Positions 12,486 through 23,729 of a DNA stretch of 64,000 nucleotides are shown here, one piece after another. The number at the start of each line of letters is the position of its first letter. The stretch's first letter is position 1. A program made the translations under genes and the position numbers. The notes beneath the pieces are model-generated. The model saw only the letters and a program-made list of their open reading frames with translations, was not told where the DNA came from and did no database searches. This DNA is from Melastoma dodecandrum (lineage: Eukaryota > Streptophyta > Magnoliopsida > Myrtales > Melastomataceae), in contig JARUPY010000539.1 of the NCBI GenBank assembly GCA_029817715.1, positions 7,539,501 to 7,603,500 on the forward strand, in the 5' to 3' direction.

Positions 12486-12966
12486 ATGGCGGATTCTTCC
12501 GAAGTAAGAAGTTCGAAGAGGGATATTGGTTGGAAATATAATTCCCAATACCGTGACATGTAGTTTTTGTGGATATGTGTCAAAAGGAGAAATACACTAA
12601 GCTAAGCAACATCAAGTCGGGAAATTTAAAAATGCAAAAGCATGTCGCAAATGTCCGGAAGAAGTGAAAGAAGAGCTTTGTAAGCAATTGACGGAATCAA
12701 AGAGCTTGAAGACGAATATCGGTGTTAATTCGAACTCTTCTTCATTCTCTGTGGATTTTTCTGCTGTAGGTATTGATAATGATATTGAGATAGAAGATGC
12801 AGTTCAAAAAAAATTGAAAAGTGACACGACGTGGAGTATTGATAACTTGCTTGAAACTGATGACGCGGAGATGCAGTTCATTTTGATGGAAATGATAACT
12901 TGCTTGAAACTGAAGCTGATTGGGATGATGATTGTTGTGATTGATGATGATCACTTTGGTTTCTAA
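12486..12966 (+). pseudogene. hAT transposase stump (BED zinc finger plus acidic tail)
   Basis: From the ATG at 12486 the frames read MADSSEV, then DIGWKYNSQYRDM, then after a frame change CSFCGYVSKG, then KQHQVG, KNAKACRKCPEEVKEEL. This is a BED-type zinc finger as found at the start of plant hAT transposases. The last part (12664-12966) ends in an Asp-rich tail like the C-terminus of the same proteins. The catalytic core and hATC dimerisation domain are missing. Internal frame changes and stops confirm inactivity. Confidence 0.7.
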
Positions 12967-13424
12967 TTTGATGTTTAGATGCGGATAACTCGAATGATGT
13001 GAACCATTTTTTTTCTTTTTATTAAGAACTAATGTGGATGGAGATCTTGAAATGATATCTTGAAATGATATTTTTGTTTATAAAATACATTTCTATTTGA
13101 AATTTCAATTATAATATATTATTTTATTCATTAGCGCCTAAGTGAGCGCCTCGCCTAGCGCCTAGCGCCTCGGGCGATGGAAGCCCTTCTCGCCTTGGTG
13201 GCTCCTTAGCGCCTTGACAACATTGGTTCTAAACAAATTTACTTTTTTTGTACATTACTAATACATTACTAATCTTAATTAGCACAATGTACAAACTATG
13301 TACTAGTACAGATTTGTACAAACATACTAATTAGAACACGAAATGTTTTGTACCTATTAGTACAATTGTACATTATTAATACATTACTAATCTAACTAGT
13401 AATTTACCTACTCAACAATGCCCG

Positions 13425-13815
13425 GAAGACCGTCCCTTGTGGCGAGTTCTCCGCCTCCCCCGCCCTCCTCTGGCAGCTCGCCAAGCGCCAAGTCTACCAC
13501 ATCCTTGGTGACAACCCCATCAAGATGTCATACATTGTGGGGTACGGAGATCGTTACCCCCGGAGGATCCACCACAGGGCCAGCTTGCTTCCCTCGGTCC
13601 AGGCCCACTCGGCACGCATCGCGTGCAAGGAATGGTCATGGTACTACCTAAGCCTGGACCCGAACCCGTACGTGCTGGTCGGGGCCGTGGTGGGGGTCCC
13701 AACTTGACGGACGCGTTCCCTGACTCCAGGCCTTTCTTTTAGTAGTCTTGAGCCCACCACGTGCATAAACGCGCCGCCGGTGGGTCTCCTGGCCTACTTC
13801 TCGGCCCACTCGTGA
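13425..13815 (+). pseudogene. Glycosyl hydrolase family 9 (endo-1,4-beta-glucanase) C-terminal fragment
   Basis: The frame ending at 13707 contains [24 protein letters not shown], then [10 protein letters not shown], then [11 protein letters not shown]. These are the conserved C-terminal blocks of plant GH9 endoglucanases, including the ILGDNP and RIHHR signatures. One G appears lost near 13690-13696, which shifts the frame. The conserved continuation LTDAFPDSR is read in the next frame, and EPTTCINAPPVGLLAYFSAHS runs to a stop at 13813-13815. The N-terminal and catalytic regions are absent. It is a gene fragment, perhaps captured or left by rearrangement, with no neighbour of related function. 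Confidence 0.82.
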
Positions 13816-14605
13816 TGTCTTTCGCCAAAGCCCCGGTGGTGCGCCAAGGTCACCCGGCCCGGATTTTTTTTCCCAAAGTTATAGGGTGTCATAATTTAGT
13901 ATTATTATCATTATTATTTCTAAAGTGTGGTGATTAGTCTCCTTTTCATTTCGTCATCTTTTTAATGGAGGACGATCGAAGAAATTGAGTGATAAAAGAT
14001 TAAGTTTTATATAATCTAGACAAAATATACATTTATGTCGTTAATTTTTCTAGTAAACTTTTTTGTTTTGTCATTAAATTAGTTTGTTATACGATTTTGT
14101 TACCGACTTTTGTTTTTATATTGATTTTGACAAATCTTGAATTTCATCTAGCGAAAGCCGAACAATATCTTAATATAGTCTGACATTTGTCTTATAATAG
14201 TTAATATCCAACATCTCATTCCTTCCGCTCGTAATCTACCCTGTAGCAGTAGTAATAGAGTCATCATCTAGTATTCATTAATTCTGTGTATTCTTGACAA
14301 CATCAACCAACTAATGTCCAACTTCGGCTTTCAACCTACCATCAAAATCCTAAAATTAAAAAACACATGAAAGGTTTCAATATTATTTGTCATTTTTATT
14401 TTTTTAATCAATAAATGAAAATCGTCGATTAAGGGGCTTTCGTACGATAAAATAAAAAATTAACCAAAATTAATATAAAAATAAAAGTCGGGAAAAAAAC
14501 TAAATTTTCTCTAATTCATAAGCCTATAATTTAAGCATGAAATGAAACGATTTAGACATCCAAGATACATAGGTTGGATACTAAAATAAATAAATAAATA
14601 AATAA

Positions 14606-14640
<35 letters not shown>

Positions 14641-15042
14641 TGGGGAGGTAAAAAAGAGTAGGGCCCAATTTTGTTTTTGGGTACCCCACAAATTCTTTAA
14701 TTATGTCTAAACATTTAAATGATTAATAATTTCTAGTAATCTCCGTCAAGAAAGATTGCCACAAAAAGCCCAGGCATACACGACAACTACTTCGATTAAA
14801 TCGACACCAATTCAAATAAAGACATTTATTTACTGTTCCATTTTGCCTCCATCGAGAAGATTTTAGATTGGGAGTAGCCAAACTTCCCAATGAATCAAAA
14901 TGAGCTTGCGGAAAAAGAGAAACGATAACCATATCCCTTTTCCTCAGTGTAAACTACACCTCGTCCTTCGTTAGTATTTATAATTCCTTGGGTAACCAAC
15001 CACTCGATCGCTACTACACATCAATTCATCCAACCAACAAAC
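13816..15042. other. AT-rich intergenic DNA
   Basis: No gene was recognised. The last few hundred bases form the upstream region of the PLAC8-family gene at 15043. Confidence 0.5.
14583..14637. repeat. Compound microsatellite (TAAA)n(TA)n
   Basis: About seven TAAA units are followed directly by about thirteen TA units. Confidence 0.95.
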
Positions 15043-15685
15043 ATGGCCGCGCCCCAGACCGATCCCGAAGGAGTGCTGCTCCTCAATCCTCAGGCCGACG
15101 TGCCCTGGTCCACTGGCCTATGCGGCTGCTTCCCCAGATCTCGGCCGATGTGAACTGCCCCTACAATCTCGTTTCTTTCTATGTATAATAAATTTGATAT
15201 CGAATGGTCTGCTTGCTTTTCTTTTCTTCTTCCTTCTACCGCAGACTTCATCACCTGCTGTTGCCCTTGCTACACCTTTGGCAAGATCTCCGAGATCGTT
15301 GACAAAGGATCCTCATGTAAGTTTGCCTCGTGACGACGCTCCTACAGAATTCCCTGCAGTTATAGGAATCAAAATGCGATTGTCTCCGTCTTCGCAGCAT
15401 GCGGCGTCAATGGGGCGATCTACCTCCTGTTGAGGGGTTTCGGCTTCGCGTGCTGCTACTCGATGGTGTACCGAATGAGTATGAGGAAGCAGTATGCTCT
15501 GGAGGGGAGCACCGTTGAAGACTTCATCTTCCACTGCTGCTGCGAGGCCTGCGCGCTAACCCAAGAGTATAGCGAGCTTCAGAACCGCGGCTTCGACCCA
15601 TCTCTGGGCTGGTCTGGCCAACTCCGGGAAGCAGAACCGTGAGCTGGTCATGGCTCCGGTCTCTGAAGCCGGAATGACTCGCTAG
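15043..15685 (+). pseudogene. PLAC8-family (plant cadmium resistance-like) gene, frameshifted
   Basis: Three exons match the intact paralogue at 27939: exon 1 at 15043-15149, exon 2 at 15245-15316 and exon 3 at 15398-15685, with GT-AG introns in the same places. Encoded features are PWSTGLCGCF, the CCCPCYTFGKISEIVDKGSS block, CGVNGAIY with a membrane segment, and [12 protein letters not shown] plus [12 protein letters not shown]8 proteins are small Cys-rich membrane proteins involved in metal efflux or cell-number control. Compared with the paralogue, one extra C in 15132-15135 shifts exon 1 out of frame. A second extra C near 15617 replaces the proper tail with an early stop at 15642. Either the gene is dead or the assembly has two homopolymer errors. 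Confidence 0.75.
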
Positions 15686-15862
15686 ATATGATGATGTGTC
15701 CAAGGATACGTGAACTATTTAAACTGGATTTTCCCAGATGTTGACACCGCTATGGTCTAGTAACGGGAGCATTATAACTCCGCATGGTTAGATTAAAAAT
15801 ATTATGAAGTATAGTTGCAAGTCTCAAAATTTGGAGTACTGTTTTAAAGTGGTGACTTTAGG

Positions 15863-18132
15863 TGTAACGACCCTGAGTTTCGTTAAATAAAGGATACACG
15901 TGTAAAAGTTTTAAGGTAATAAATAAGTTTGACTGATCAAGTAGGACCGGTCAAAATCCTACGTGGACGCGGGAGTATTATATTTTCGTTGTCTTTGACA
16001 TTATTAGCAAATATTATCGTTATGTTATATTCGATTTCGTGTGATTATGTCACGCGGGAAAGGGGACGCCCTAACCTAAACGGAATCGAATACGAGTGAC
16101 GATAATATTTGTATTAACGTCGAGGATTTGATCGGGTAACTTGAATATCGGGTAAACTGTGAACTAACAAAAAGTCAGATGGAATAGCTTAATAAAATAA
16201 ACGTTTTCCTTCCCGACAGTGGAGATAACGTGTCAGTGAAGGGGGGGGAGGATTTCATTGCCTCCGGGGATAAGGAATTCAATCCTTTCGGAGGAGAAGA
16301 AGGAGAGAAAAGAAGACGCGTCGGGGCAGAGAGGAAACCCACGCTCTAGACAGTGAAAGGCAACTCGGTCTTCCCTTCGCCCGTACCCACCAGTCACGCG
16401 GGGCTCCGAAAACGCAGTCGCCATCACCGTGCGACGGACCGTCCCGCGGAAGAGAGTGGCCGCAGGTGGAGTCGGGAAAAACCTCCATCACCGAAGAGCC
16501 GTTCTTCCGTCGGAGCTTCCTCTTCAACGCAGGAAACATGGGTCCAGGGAGGTGATCGTCGCGGAGGGAAGTGTGACTTGAGCATCGGAGGAAGGACACG
16601 GAAACTAGGGTACGTCTCACCCCTCCCCTCGTCTATCTTCTTCCTGTTGCTTGCATTGTGTCTTCTGTGGGTAGAGATGATGGGGAGGCGGGGTAGGTTG
16701 GAGGCCGTAGTGTCAACTAGGTTGATTGGGTCCCTCGTTGTGTTCTTAACGCCGAAGAAACTGAACTTCGAAGTTCTTTGTGGATTCTGATTGGGGGACC
16801 GTTACCTGGGATGGGAGTTGGCAGGGGGGAAGTTAGGCTTTGTTCCCGTGGTGGTGGAGTCACTAGTTGGGGGTGGCGCCATCTCGGTTGCGACGGAGTC
16901 TACGACCCATCTCTATTTCGATTCCGGGGGAGTAGGGGAGATGTAGGACAGTGCGGGTGGAAGTGTAGAGAAATTACTCTCTGCCAAACCATAACTCCAA
17001 CATGTTAGCCTTTATAAGATAGTTTGCTGCTGTCCGGAAAATTACAATGCTTTGTCTCTCTCTAGCTCCCCTGGGATTAGAAACGGGGTTTAGTAATGAG
17101 TTAACACCCGGTTGTTGAGAGAATCTGTCATCCCGTGACGTCTGTGATTTAGAAGTGCAACTGGTGAGAATCTGGTAAAGGGGTCGTGAGTTAAGTATGA
17201 GAATCTTATGCTTGCTGCTGGGTACAGACTATTCTCCCATCTGTGTGAAATGTAGTGTGAATATTCTTGTTAGTATGTTGATGACGTTTCCCTGATTGAC
17301 CAGAAATAAAAGGGGGCGTTCTGCCTTGGCGAACTGCTTGAGATTTCTGCTATAATACTCTATTTGTACATGTGTGAGAACAATATAGAGTGATGCCTTG
17401 AGGTCTTACAGGAGAGCTGTTCTCGTACCTCGGAATTCCTGACAAGAATCTCCTTGAGGTCTTACGAGAGAGTTGCTTTTGTACCTTGAGTTCCTTGAGA
17501 GAGAGTTGTACAAATGAGAGTGTGGTTCCCGACTGCGAGTCGGAGGAGGGCCGGTGAGGTGACACCACACGCGGTGTCATCGGCTCCGGATTCCTGGGCG
17601 CTCCCGGAGGAGTGGATGGGGACGCACTGCGGTGGTCCTGGCATCCTGCGAAGTGTTGATGAGGATGATGGATTGAGGGAGTCGTTGTGTTTACTTTATG
17701 CGTATTTCGCTTCCTTTACCTTTACGCCTTTGTATTATGTGATGCTGCCGTAACTAATGCTATTACGTTTACTCTGTCTTGCTACCTTTATTGTTCTTGA
17801 TCTATGACTATGAGAATAGAGGCATATATTGTCAGATGGCTGCCGTGTGTTGCATAACTGTTTTATAAAACTTGCACGTAGGGTGAGCTATAAGTCTCAC
17901 GTCTTCGCATGTGCATGGGTGGGGCGTACCAGCGATTTATCGCTGACCCCGTTAGGGGAATACTATTTTAGTGTGCAGGTTGCTTAGGAAAGAGGACATG
18001 TATAACCGCGGGATTCGAAGATGAGTCCAGAAAGTGCGCGGTAAAGTTCAAATTCAAACTTTCGTAGGCTTCCATTGGCGGTAAATTAGTTTTAAAATTT
18101 GACAAAAGAAAAAAAAAATGCAGGTCGTTATA
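15863..18132 (+). repeat. 5' LTR of the Tekay-type element
   Basis: It starts TGTAACGACC and should end ACA like the 3' copy, but ends ATA here, a C-to-T change in the last dinucleotide. Compared with the 3' LTR it carries about 7 extra bases near 16100, about 30 extra near 16240 and a 16-base insertion near 16803. A 145-codon frame (16353-16790) is open in both LTRs but resembles nothing I know. Confidence 0.93.
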
Positions 18133-18134
18133 GT

Positions 18135-18146
18135 TGGTATCAGAGC
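18135..18146 (+). other. Primer binding site (initiator tRNA-Met)
   Basis: TGGTATCAGAGC lies two bases after the 5' LTR. Confidence 0.9.
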
Positions 18147-18409
18147 GCAGTTAGTTGGAGTAATAAGGTGGGTTAGTATGCGCTTTTAGTTTAAATGAAA
18201 AAGAATAGTAAACTTATCCGTGAATGACAAGACTTGACAGAGTCTGTCAAAGTAAAATAAAAGATAGACACAGACGCACTCACCTTTGTCAGGGGAATCT
18301 TTCTGAGTGCGAATAGACTTGACAGGGTACAGTAGGCGTGCCCATGAATTGAAAAGACCACACGGATGGCTAGATGACAAACGAAAACTTACTATAAATA
18401 CGACTGAGG

Positions 18410-18937
18410 ATGCAGTCAGTGAAAAATTACATCCTAGTCAAAAAAATCACAAGTAGTACCCCTAGTGAACCCAGTTGTATGGCAAATCGCGGCGAAGGTC
18501 GATACCCAGGACGCATGCCTGAACTACTCAAAGGCAAGACAGGCCCCAGTGGTGATCCAGAGGGTGAAGCTCCAGAGATTCCAGAAGCCGTAGACGCTCC
18601 GAACTGGGCCCCAGACAATGAGTTCCAGCCGCCGTTTGTCACTGTACCGGAGTGCTTGCATCTTCTGACAGGATTCTTGACCAGCGTATACCATGGTTCA
18701 CACCTACCAGAGCTTACTCTCTCACAGTTGAGGCGTCTGATAGCAGACCTTGCAGCGATTGAGGATGAGGGCGTTCCCATCTACCGTCTTGAGAAATGCC
18801 GACAATTTCGGGACCTTGTGAATAGTATCCCCGGTCTTGACCGACGTGTAGAAGACTTCCATCTAGGACTCTTTGAGGCTGCCCGTAGGGAGCTTGAGGT
18901 TGCAGTAGCTGACTACGCGCGTGGTCCCCAGAATTGA
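18410..18937 (+). CDS. Extra ORF in the retrotransposon leader, unknown function
   Basis: This 175-codon frame starts with ATG at 18410. A second ATG at 18479 (MANRGEGRYPG) would give 152 residues. It lies between the primer binding site and gag, in the sense orientation, in a leader of about 1.1 kb. The protein has a Pro/Glu-rich N-terminal third (EGEAPEIPEAVDAPNWAPD) and a likely helical remainder with LTLSQLRRLIADLAAI and FEAARRELEVAVADYARG. There is no signal peptide, membrane segment or zinc motif, and I recognise no family. Standard Tekay elements are described with only gag-pol. It could be a captured host piece or a leader ORF that affects gag translation. Confidence 0.5.
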   Translation: MQSVKNYILVKKITSSTPSEPSCMANRGEGRYPGRMPELLKGKTGPSGDPEGEAPEIPEAVDAPNWAPDNEFQPPFVTVPECLHLLTGFLTSVYHGSHLPELTLSQLRRLIADLAAIEDEGVPIYRLEKCRQFRDLVNSIPGLDRRVEDFHLGLFEAARRELEVAVADYARGPQN

Positions 18938-19238
18938 ACTTAGGCTTGAGTGTGAACTGAGTGTACTTGTCATGTGTGAGTGAGAATCTTGTCAGAGTGA
19001 GTGAATGGTCATTCTGGTACTGTTACCATGTGATCGACAAGTTGCAGGCGAATAGTAACCCTGCATGTACGAGTGTCAGTTTTTAATAAATCGTGAATTA
19101 ATGGACCTTGAATCTTGATAGTATAAAGAAGGTAGTGGATTCTTCAGTTGGAACCACGCCAATTTGGAGTACTAAACCCTTCAGTTGAACTTTTCCTACT
19201 TCCCAACTTTCTACTCAATCTTCTCTGTGAATATTCAG

Positions 19239-22200
19239 ATGGCCGACGATGCTGGGAGTTCTGGTGCAGCTGGGGCGGCACCAACTAACCGCCGCCGGCT
19301 GAAGATCATTAGGGAGGTTGGGAACATGAACCCACCTACGTTTGAGGGTAACGAAGGGCCTGAAAAGGCCCAGTCTTTCCTCCAGAGCTGGAACAAGATC
19401 TTCAAGTATTTGGACTATACTGATGCTGAGAAACTGGCGGTGGTCGAGTATTATTTGCAAGAGGGTGCTGATTTGTGGTGGACCTCTTCCATGGTGGCCG
19501 TTCGTGCACACTACCAGGGCACAGTGTGGGAACAGTTCCGCCAGGCCTTCCTGGATAAGTATTTCCCGGCCACCATGAGACTTGATAAGATCAGAGAGTT
19601 CGAGTTGCTCGAGCAAGGGGACATGACGGTTGACGAACATGAGCGCAAGTTCACTGAGCTCGCTAGGTACGCTCCAGGCCAGGTAGCTACGCCGGAACAG
19701 AGGGCTCATAGGTATCTGATGGGCCTGCATCCAAGGATCCGTTCCAAACTAGTGTCACTTTCGTCACAGACCTTTGAGGAGCTCTACCATCGAGCTCAGG
19801 CCATAGAGAGAGCGCTGAAGGATAAAGACGCGCTGAAAGCACGTAAGGGGAAAGAGGAGGCTGGACCATCAAAGAAATCTGCAGGACTCTTTAGGGGAGT
19901 GAGCCGTTTCTTTGGGGGAAGTAGGGGAGCTGGTTCTAGCGGAATCTCCAAACCAAGTGGATATGGTCGTGGGTTTCGACCCTCTCATTCACCCACCTGC
20001 TCTCAGTGCGGAAGATCTCATGGAGGCATGGCGTGTCCGGTAGCTAGGACCCGCTGTTTCCAGTGTGGCGAGTTTGGCCACATACAGTTCCATTGCCCTC
20101 AGCGGACGGGGAGTGGAGCAGGAGGAGCTGGTCCATCTTTTGCCAGGTCCAACAGCATGTCTGGGAGGGGTAGCTCTAGAGGTTCGATCAATCAGCCAGC
20201 AGGATCGGGCCGCCTGAGTTCTGTAGGCCGAGGTCGTGGCCGAGCAGGTCCCTCCAACAACGCCATGTCAGGTATGATCCTTATAAATGGATGGGATGCC
20301 ATTGCTCTATTCGATACAGGTGCTACCCATTCATTTATCTCTCAAAGTTTCGTGGATGAAAGGGGGTTCAGGATTGATGTGGGAGGCAGTCCCCTGAGGG
20401 TATGGATGCCTAATGGGGAGAGCATGCCAATGCAATCAGTATGCAGGAATTGCGAGATAACGGTAAACTTTTTCCAGTCATGGATTGATTTGGTTGTCTT
20501 TCAGATCAGGGACTTTGACGTCATACTGGGGATGGACTGGCTGATGACGTGCCACGCCATGGTGGATTGCGTCAGAAGAGAGATTTTATTCAAAGTTCCA
20601 GGACAGCTAGTCTGTGCATACTCCGGACAGGAGTACCAGTGTGACGGGATTCCCTTGATAGCGGCTATGGAAGCCCGGCGGATCTTGCGTGATGGTGGCG
20701 AAGCTTTTTTGGCGGTGGTGTTGAACTTGAAGGAGGAACTTCCGAGCTTGCAGGACATCCCCGTAGTACAGGATTACGAGGATGTATTTCCGGAGGAACT
20801 TCCTGGATTACCACCGTCAAGAGAAGTAGACTTTGTGATTGATATTGTTCCAGGTACGAAACCTATTTCCCGAGCCCCGTATCGTATGGGCTTTGCTGAG
20901 TTAAGAGAGTTGAAGGTGCAACTTCAGGAGTTATTAGATAAGGGGTTTATACGCCCCAGTGTGTCTCCGTGGGGTGCACCTGTGTTGTTTGTGAAAAAGA
21001 AAGACGATACGATGAGAATGTGTATTGACTATCGTTCGTTGAATAAAGCCACCATCAAAAATCGTTATCCTTTGCCGCGTATTGAGGATCTTTTTTATCA
21101 GCTTCAGGGATCCGCGGTTTACTCAAAAATCGACTTGAGATCAGGATATCATCAGATCAGGGTGCGAGATTCGGATGTCATGAAAACAGCTTTCCGCACC
21201 AGGTATGGACACTACGAATTTTTGGTGATGTCGTTCGGTCTGACCAATGCTCCAGCAGCATTCATGGAGTTGATGAACCGCATTTTCAGACCCTACCTTG
21301 ATCAGTTTGTAGTGGTGTTCATTGACGACATTCTGGTATATTCCAAAAGTATGGAGGAACACGCGGATCACCTGAGATTGGTTCTAGAAGTTCTGCGACA
21401 AAATCAGTTGTACGCCAAGCTTAGTAAGTGCGAATTCTGGATGACCAGTGTGAGCTTTTTGGGGCATGTGGTTTTTGCAGAGGGTATTGCAGTAGACCCA
21501 GCAAAAGTTGAAGCCGTCTTAAACTGGCCCCGTCCCACGACAGTAACAGAAATGCGAAGCTTCCTCAGGTTGGCTGGTTACTATAGACAGTTTATCGAGG
21601 GTTTCTCCAGGATCGCTCGATCGTTGACCCAATTATTGAAGAAGGGCATTGCGTTTGAATGGACCCATGAGTGCGAGGAGAGCTTCGTAGAACTAAAGAA
21701 GCGCCTTACTTCGGCGCCAGTTCTGGTGTTGCCCAGTGGCAGTGGCGGCTTTGCGGTATACTGCGATGCTTCGTATCATGGATTAGGAGCAGTCTTGATG
21801 CAGCATGGGAGAGTTGTAGCTTATGCCTCCAGACAACTAAAAGTACATGAGCAGAATTATCCCACGCATGACTTAGAGTTAGCAGCAGTCGTATTCGCGC
21901 TGAAATTATGGAGACACTACCTGTATGGTGAGACATTCGAGATATTCACTGACCATAAGAGCCTGAAGTATCTGTTCTCCCAGGATGAGCTAAACATGAG
22001 GCAGAGGCGGTGGATGGAGCTGTTAAAGGATTATGATTGCACAATTTCCTACCACCCAGGTAGAGCCAATGTAGTGGCTGATGCCCTGAGTCGTAAAACT
22101 GCCTCCTTAGCGAGCATCGAGGTAGAGGAATGGCGATTGCGCGAGCAAGTAAACGAGATTGGGGTTAGAATGGGTTTCTGTGGTAATGAGGCTATGCTCG

Positions 22201-23729
22201 CGACAATGATTATCGGGTCTGAGCTTGTTGATAAGATTCGCCAGGCTCAGAATCGAAACCCGTACTTGGTAGAAGCAAGAGCGGGAATACCACGGCGGGT
22301 GAACGATGAGTTTATTGTATCAGACGATGGGTTGGTGCGCTTTCAGGGTCGTATATGCGTACCAACTCAGGACGACCTGCGCACTCAGATTTTGGAGGAG
22401 GCGCACCAGAGTGCTGACAGTATCCACCCCGGAGTCACAAAGATGTACCACAATATGAAGAAGCAATATTGGTGGCCAGGTATGAAAAGAGACGTGGCAC
22501 AGTATGTTAGTCGCTGCTTGACTTGTCAAAGAGTCAAGATTGAGCACAGACGACCGGGGGGAGAGTTGCAGCCATTACCTATACCTAAGTGGAAATGGGA
22601 TGAAATCGCTATGGATTTCGTCACGAACCTACCAAGGGGCGCTCATGGATTTGATTCAGTGTGGGTGATTGTTGACAGACTGACCAAGTCTGGACACTTC
22701 ATCCCTATCCGTTTGACTTACTCAGTAGAGAAACTAGCCAAGCTGTACGTGAAGGAGGTCATTCGTCTTCACGGAGTACCGAGCGTGATAGTGTCAGACA
22801 GAGATGCGAGATTCACTTCACGCTTCTGGAGTACGATACAGCAAGCAATGGGCACAAGGTTGAGGATGAGTACAGCTTTTCATCCTCAAACAGATGGACA
22901 GACAGAACGAGTTATTCAGATCCTTGAGGACATGTTGAGGGCTTGCGCCCTGGAGATGGAGGGTTCGTGGGTTGGACAGTTACCTCTGGTGGAATTCTCG
23001 TACAACAATAGTTATCAACAGAGTATTCAGATGGCACCGTTTGAGGCTCTGTATGGCCGCCCTTGTAGAACTCCTTTATGTTGGAATGAGGGCGGAGAGT
23101 GTGTCGAGCTTGGTCCTGATATGGTACGAGAGACCACTGAGGCGATTCGACTCATACAGGATCGCCTTCGCGCCGCGCAGAGTAGACAAAAGAGCTATGC
23201 AGATAGGCGGCGCAGACCCCTTGAATTCGAGGTGGGAGACTATGTTCTTTTAAAAGTCTCTCCTACTAAGATGAATCTGAGATTTGGACTGAGAGGGAAG
23301 TTGAGCCCACGCTATATTGGACCCTATGAAATTCTAGAGAGGATCGGAAACGCAGCTTACAGATTAGCCTTACCACCTAGGTTGTCTGATATCCACAACG
23401 TGTTTTACGTATCCATGCTCAGGAAATACGTTCCGGATCCTCGACACGTGCTACAGGATGATATGATAGAGGTGGCTCTGAACGTACAAGTCACCACTGA
23501 GCCCATCGAGATTATTGACCGAATGGAGAAACAGCTCCGCCGGAGGATAGTCCCTATGGTACGGGTACGTTTGAGGCACGGTCAGCTTGAGGAGCTGACG
23601 TGGGAGACAGTGTCTAAGATGAGAGAAATGTATCCGTATCTATTCGAGAAAGATGGCAGTGCATTAAGAAATTTCGAGGACGAAATTTATTTAAGGGGGG
23701 TGGATTGTAACGACCCTGAGTTTCGTTAA
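19239..23729 (+). CDS. Tekay-type Gag-Pol polyprotein, intact
   Basis: One open frame of 1496 codons runs from the ATG at 19239. The same frame is open upstream to 19185 without ATG. Gag (retrotransposon gag domain, about residues 40-210) is followed by a CCHC zinc knuckle ([14 protein letters not shown], from about 273). The aspartic protease has DTGA at about 359. Reverse transcriptase has its FIDD catalytic motif at about 694. RNase H ([13 protein letters not shown]) follows. Integrase has an HHCC finger and catalytic Asp at about 1126, then SDRDARF and an ERVIQILED glutamate. The C-terminus ([16 protein letters not shown] to LTWE) resembles the chromodomain of this clade. All catalytic residues I can check are present. 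The frame reads through the polypurine tract and stops 24 bases into the 3' LTR. Confidence 0.95.
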   Translation: MADDAGSSGAAGAAPTNRRRLKIIREVGNMNPPTFEGNEGPEKAQSFLQSWNKIFKYLDYTDAEKLAVVEYYLQEGADLWWTSSMVAVRAHYQGTVWEQFRQAFLDKYFPATMRLDKIREFELLEQGDMTVDEHERKFTELARYAPGQVATPEQRAHRYLMGLHPRIRSKLVSLSSQTFEELYHRAQAIERALKDKDALKARKGKEEAGPSKKSAGLFRGVSRFFGGSRGAGSSGISKPSGYGRGFRPSHSPTCSQCGRSHGGMACPVARTRCFQCGEFGHIQFHCPQRTGSGAGGAGPSFARSNSMSGRGSSRGSINQPAGSGRLSSVGRGRGRAGPSNNAMSGMILINGWDAIALFDTGATHSFISQSFVDERGFRIDVGGSPLRVWMPNGESMPMQSVCRNCEITVNFFQSWIDLVVFQIRDFDVILGMDWLMTCHAMVDCVRREILFKVPGQLVCAYSGQEYQCDGIPLIAAMEARRILRDGGEAFLAVVLNLKEELPSLQDIPVVQDYEDVFPEELPGLPPSREVDFVIDIVPGTKPISRAPYRMGFAELRELKVQLQELLDKGFIRPSVSPWGAPVLFVKKKDDTMRMCIDYRSLNKATIKNRYPLPRIEDLFYQLQGSAVYSKIDLRSGYHQIRVRDSDVMKTAFRTRYGHYEFLVMSFGLTNAPAAFMELMNRIFRPYLDQFVVVFIDDILVYSKSMEEHADHLRLVLEVLRQNQLYAKLSKCEFWMTSVSFLGHVVFAEGIAVDPAKVEAVLNWPRPTTVTEMRSFLRLAGYYRQFIEGFSRIARSLTQLLKKGIAFEWTHECEESFVELKKRLTSAPVLVLPSGSGGFAVYCDASYHGLGAVLMQHGRVVAYASRQLKVHEQNYPTHDLELAAVVFALKLWRHYLYGETFEIFTDHKSLKYLFSQDELNMRQRRWMELLKDYDCTISYHPGRANVVADALSRKTASLASIEVEEWRLREQVNEIGVRMGFCGNEAMLATMIIGSELVDKIRQAQNRNPYLVEARAGIPRRVNDEFIVSDDGLVRFQGRICVPTQDDLRTQILEEAHQSADSIHPGVTKMYHNMKKQYWWPGMKRDVAQYVSRCLTCQRVKIEHRRPGGELQPLPIPKWKWDEIAMDFVTNLPRGAHGFDSVWVIVDRLTKSGHFIPIRLTYSVEKLAKLYVKEVIRLHGVPSVIVSDRDARFTSRFWSTIQQAMGTRLRMSTAFHPQTDGQTERVIQILEDMLRACALEMEGSWVGQLPLVEFSYNNSYQQSIQMAPFEALYGRPCRTPLCWNEGGECVELGPDMVRETTEAIRLIQDRLRAAQSRQKSYADRRRRPLEFEVGDYVLLKVSPTKMNLRFGLRGKLSPRYIGPYEILERIGNAAYRLALPPRLSDIHNVFYVSMLRKYVPDPRHVLQDDMIEVALNVQVTTEPIEIIDRMEKQLRRRIVPMVRVRLRHGQLEELTWETVSKMREMYPYLFEKDGSALRNFEDEIYLRGVDCNDPEFR
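23693..23700 (+). other. Polypurine tract
   Basis: AAGGGGGG lies five bases before the 3' LTR and is the expected plus-strand priming site. Confidence 0.8.

Larger units (their letters stand above)
11554..13225 (+). mobile_element. Non-autonomous hAT element with 8-bp target duplication
   Basis: The left end reads CAGTATTGTCAAGGCGC and the reverse complement of the right end reads CAATGTTGTCAAGGCGC, so the 17-bp terminal inverted repeats differ at two positions. The 8-bp GTTCTAAA flanks both sides (11546-11553 and 13226-13233), as expected for hAT. Multiple CGCCTAGGCG/GCGCCT motifs crowd both ends as subterminal repeats. Inside is only an N-terminal transposase stump plus a short acidic C-terminal-like stretch (12486-12966). 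The 1672-bp copy has therefore lost the catalytic domain and depends on another element to move. Confidence 0.88.

Noticed and set aside
13418..13651. Plus-strand frame overlapping the GH9 fragment
   Set aside because: It is the wrong frame over the conserved GH9 blocks.
16353..16790. 145-codon frame in the 5' LTR, also open in the 3' LTR (24157-24594)
   Set aside because: It is kept only because the LTRs are nearly identical. Composition is Arg/Ser-rich and no motif is seen, and it lies in the promoter region of the element.
19185..19238. Gag-Pol start 18 codons upstream of the ATG
   Set aside because: The frame is open but the first codon is TTG. The ATG at 19239 (MADDAGSSG) fits plant Gag starts.
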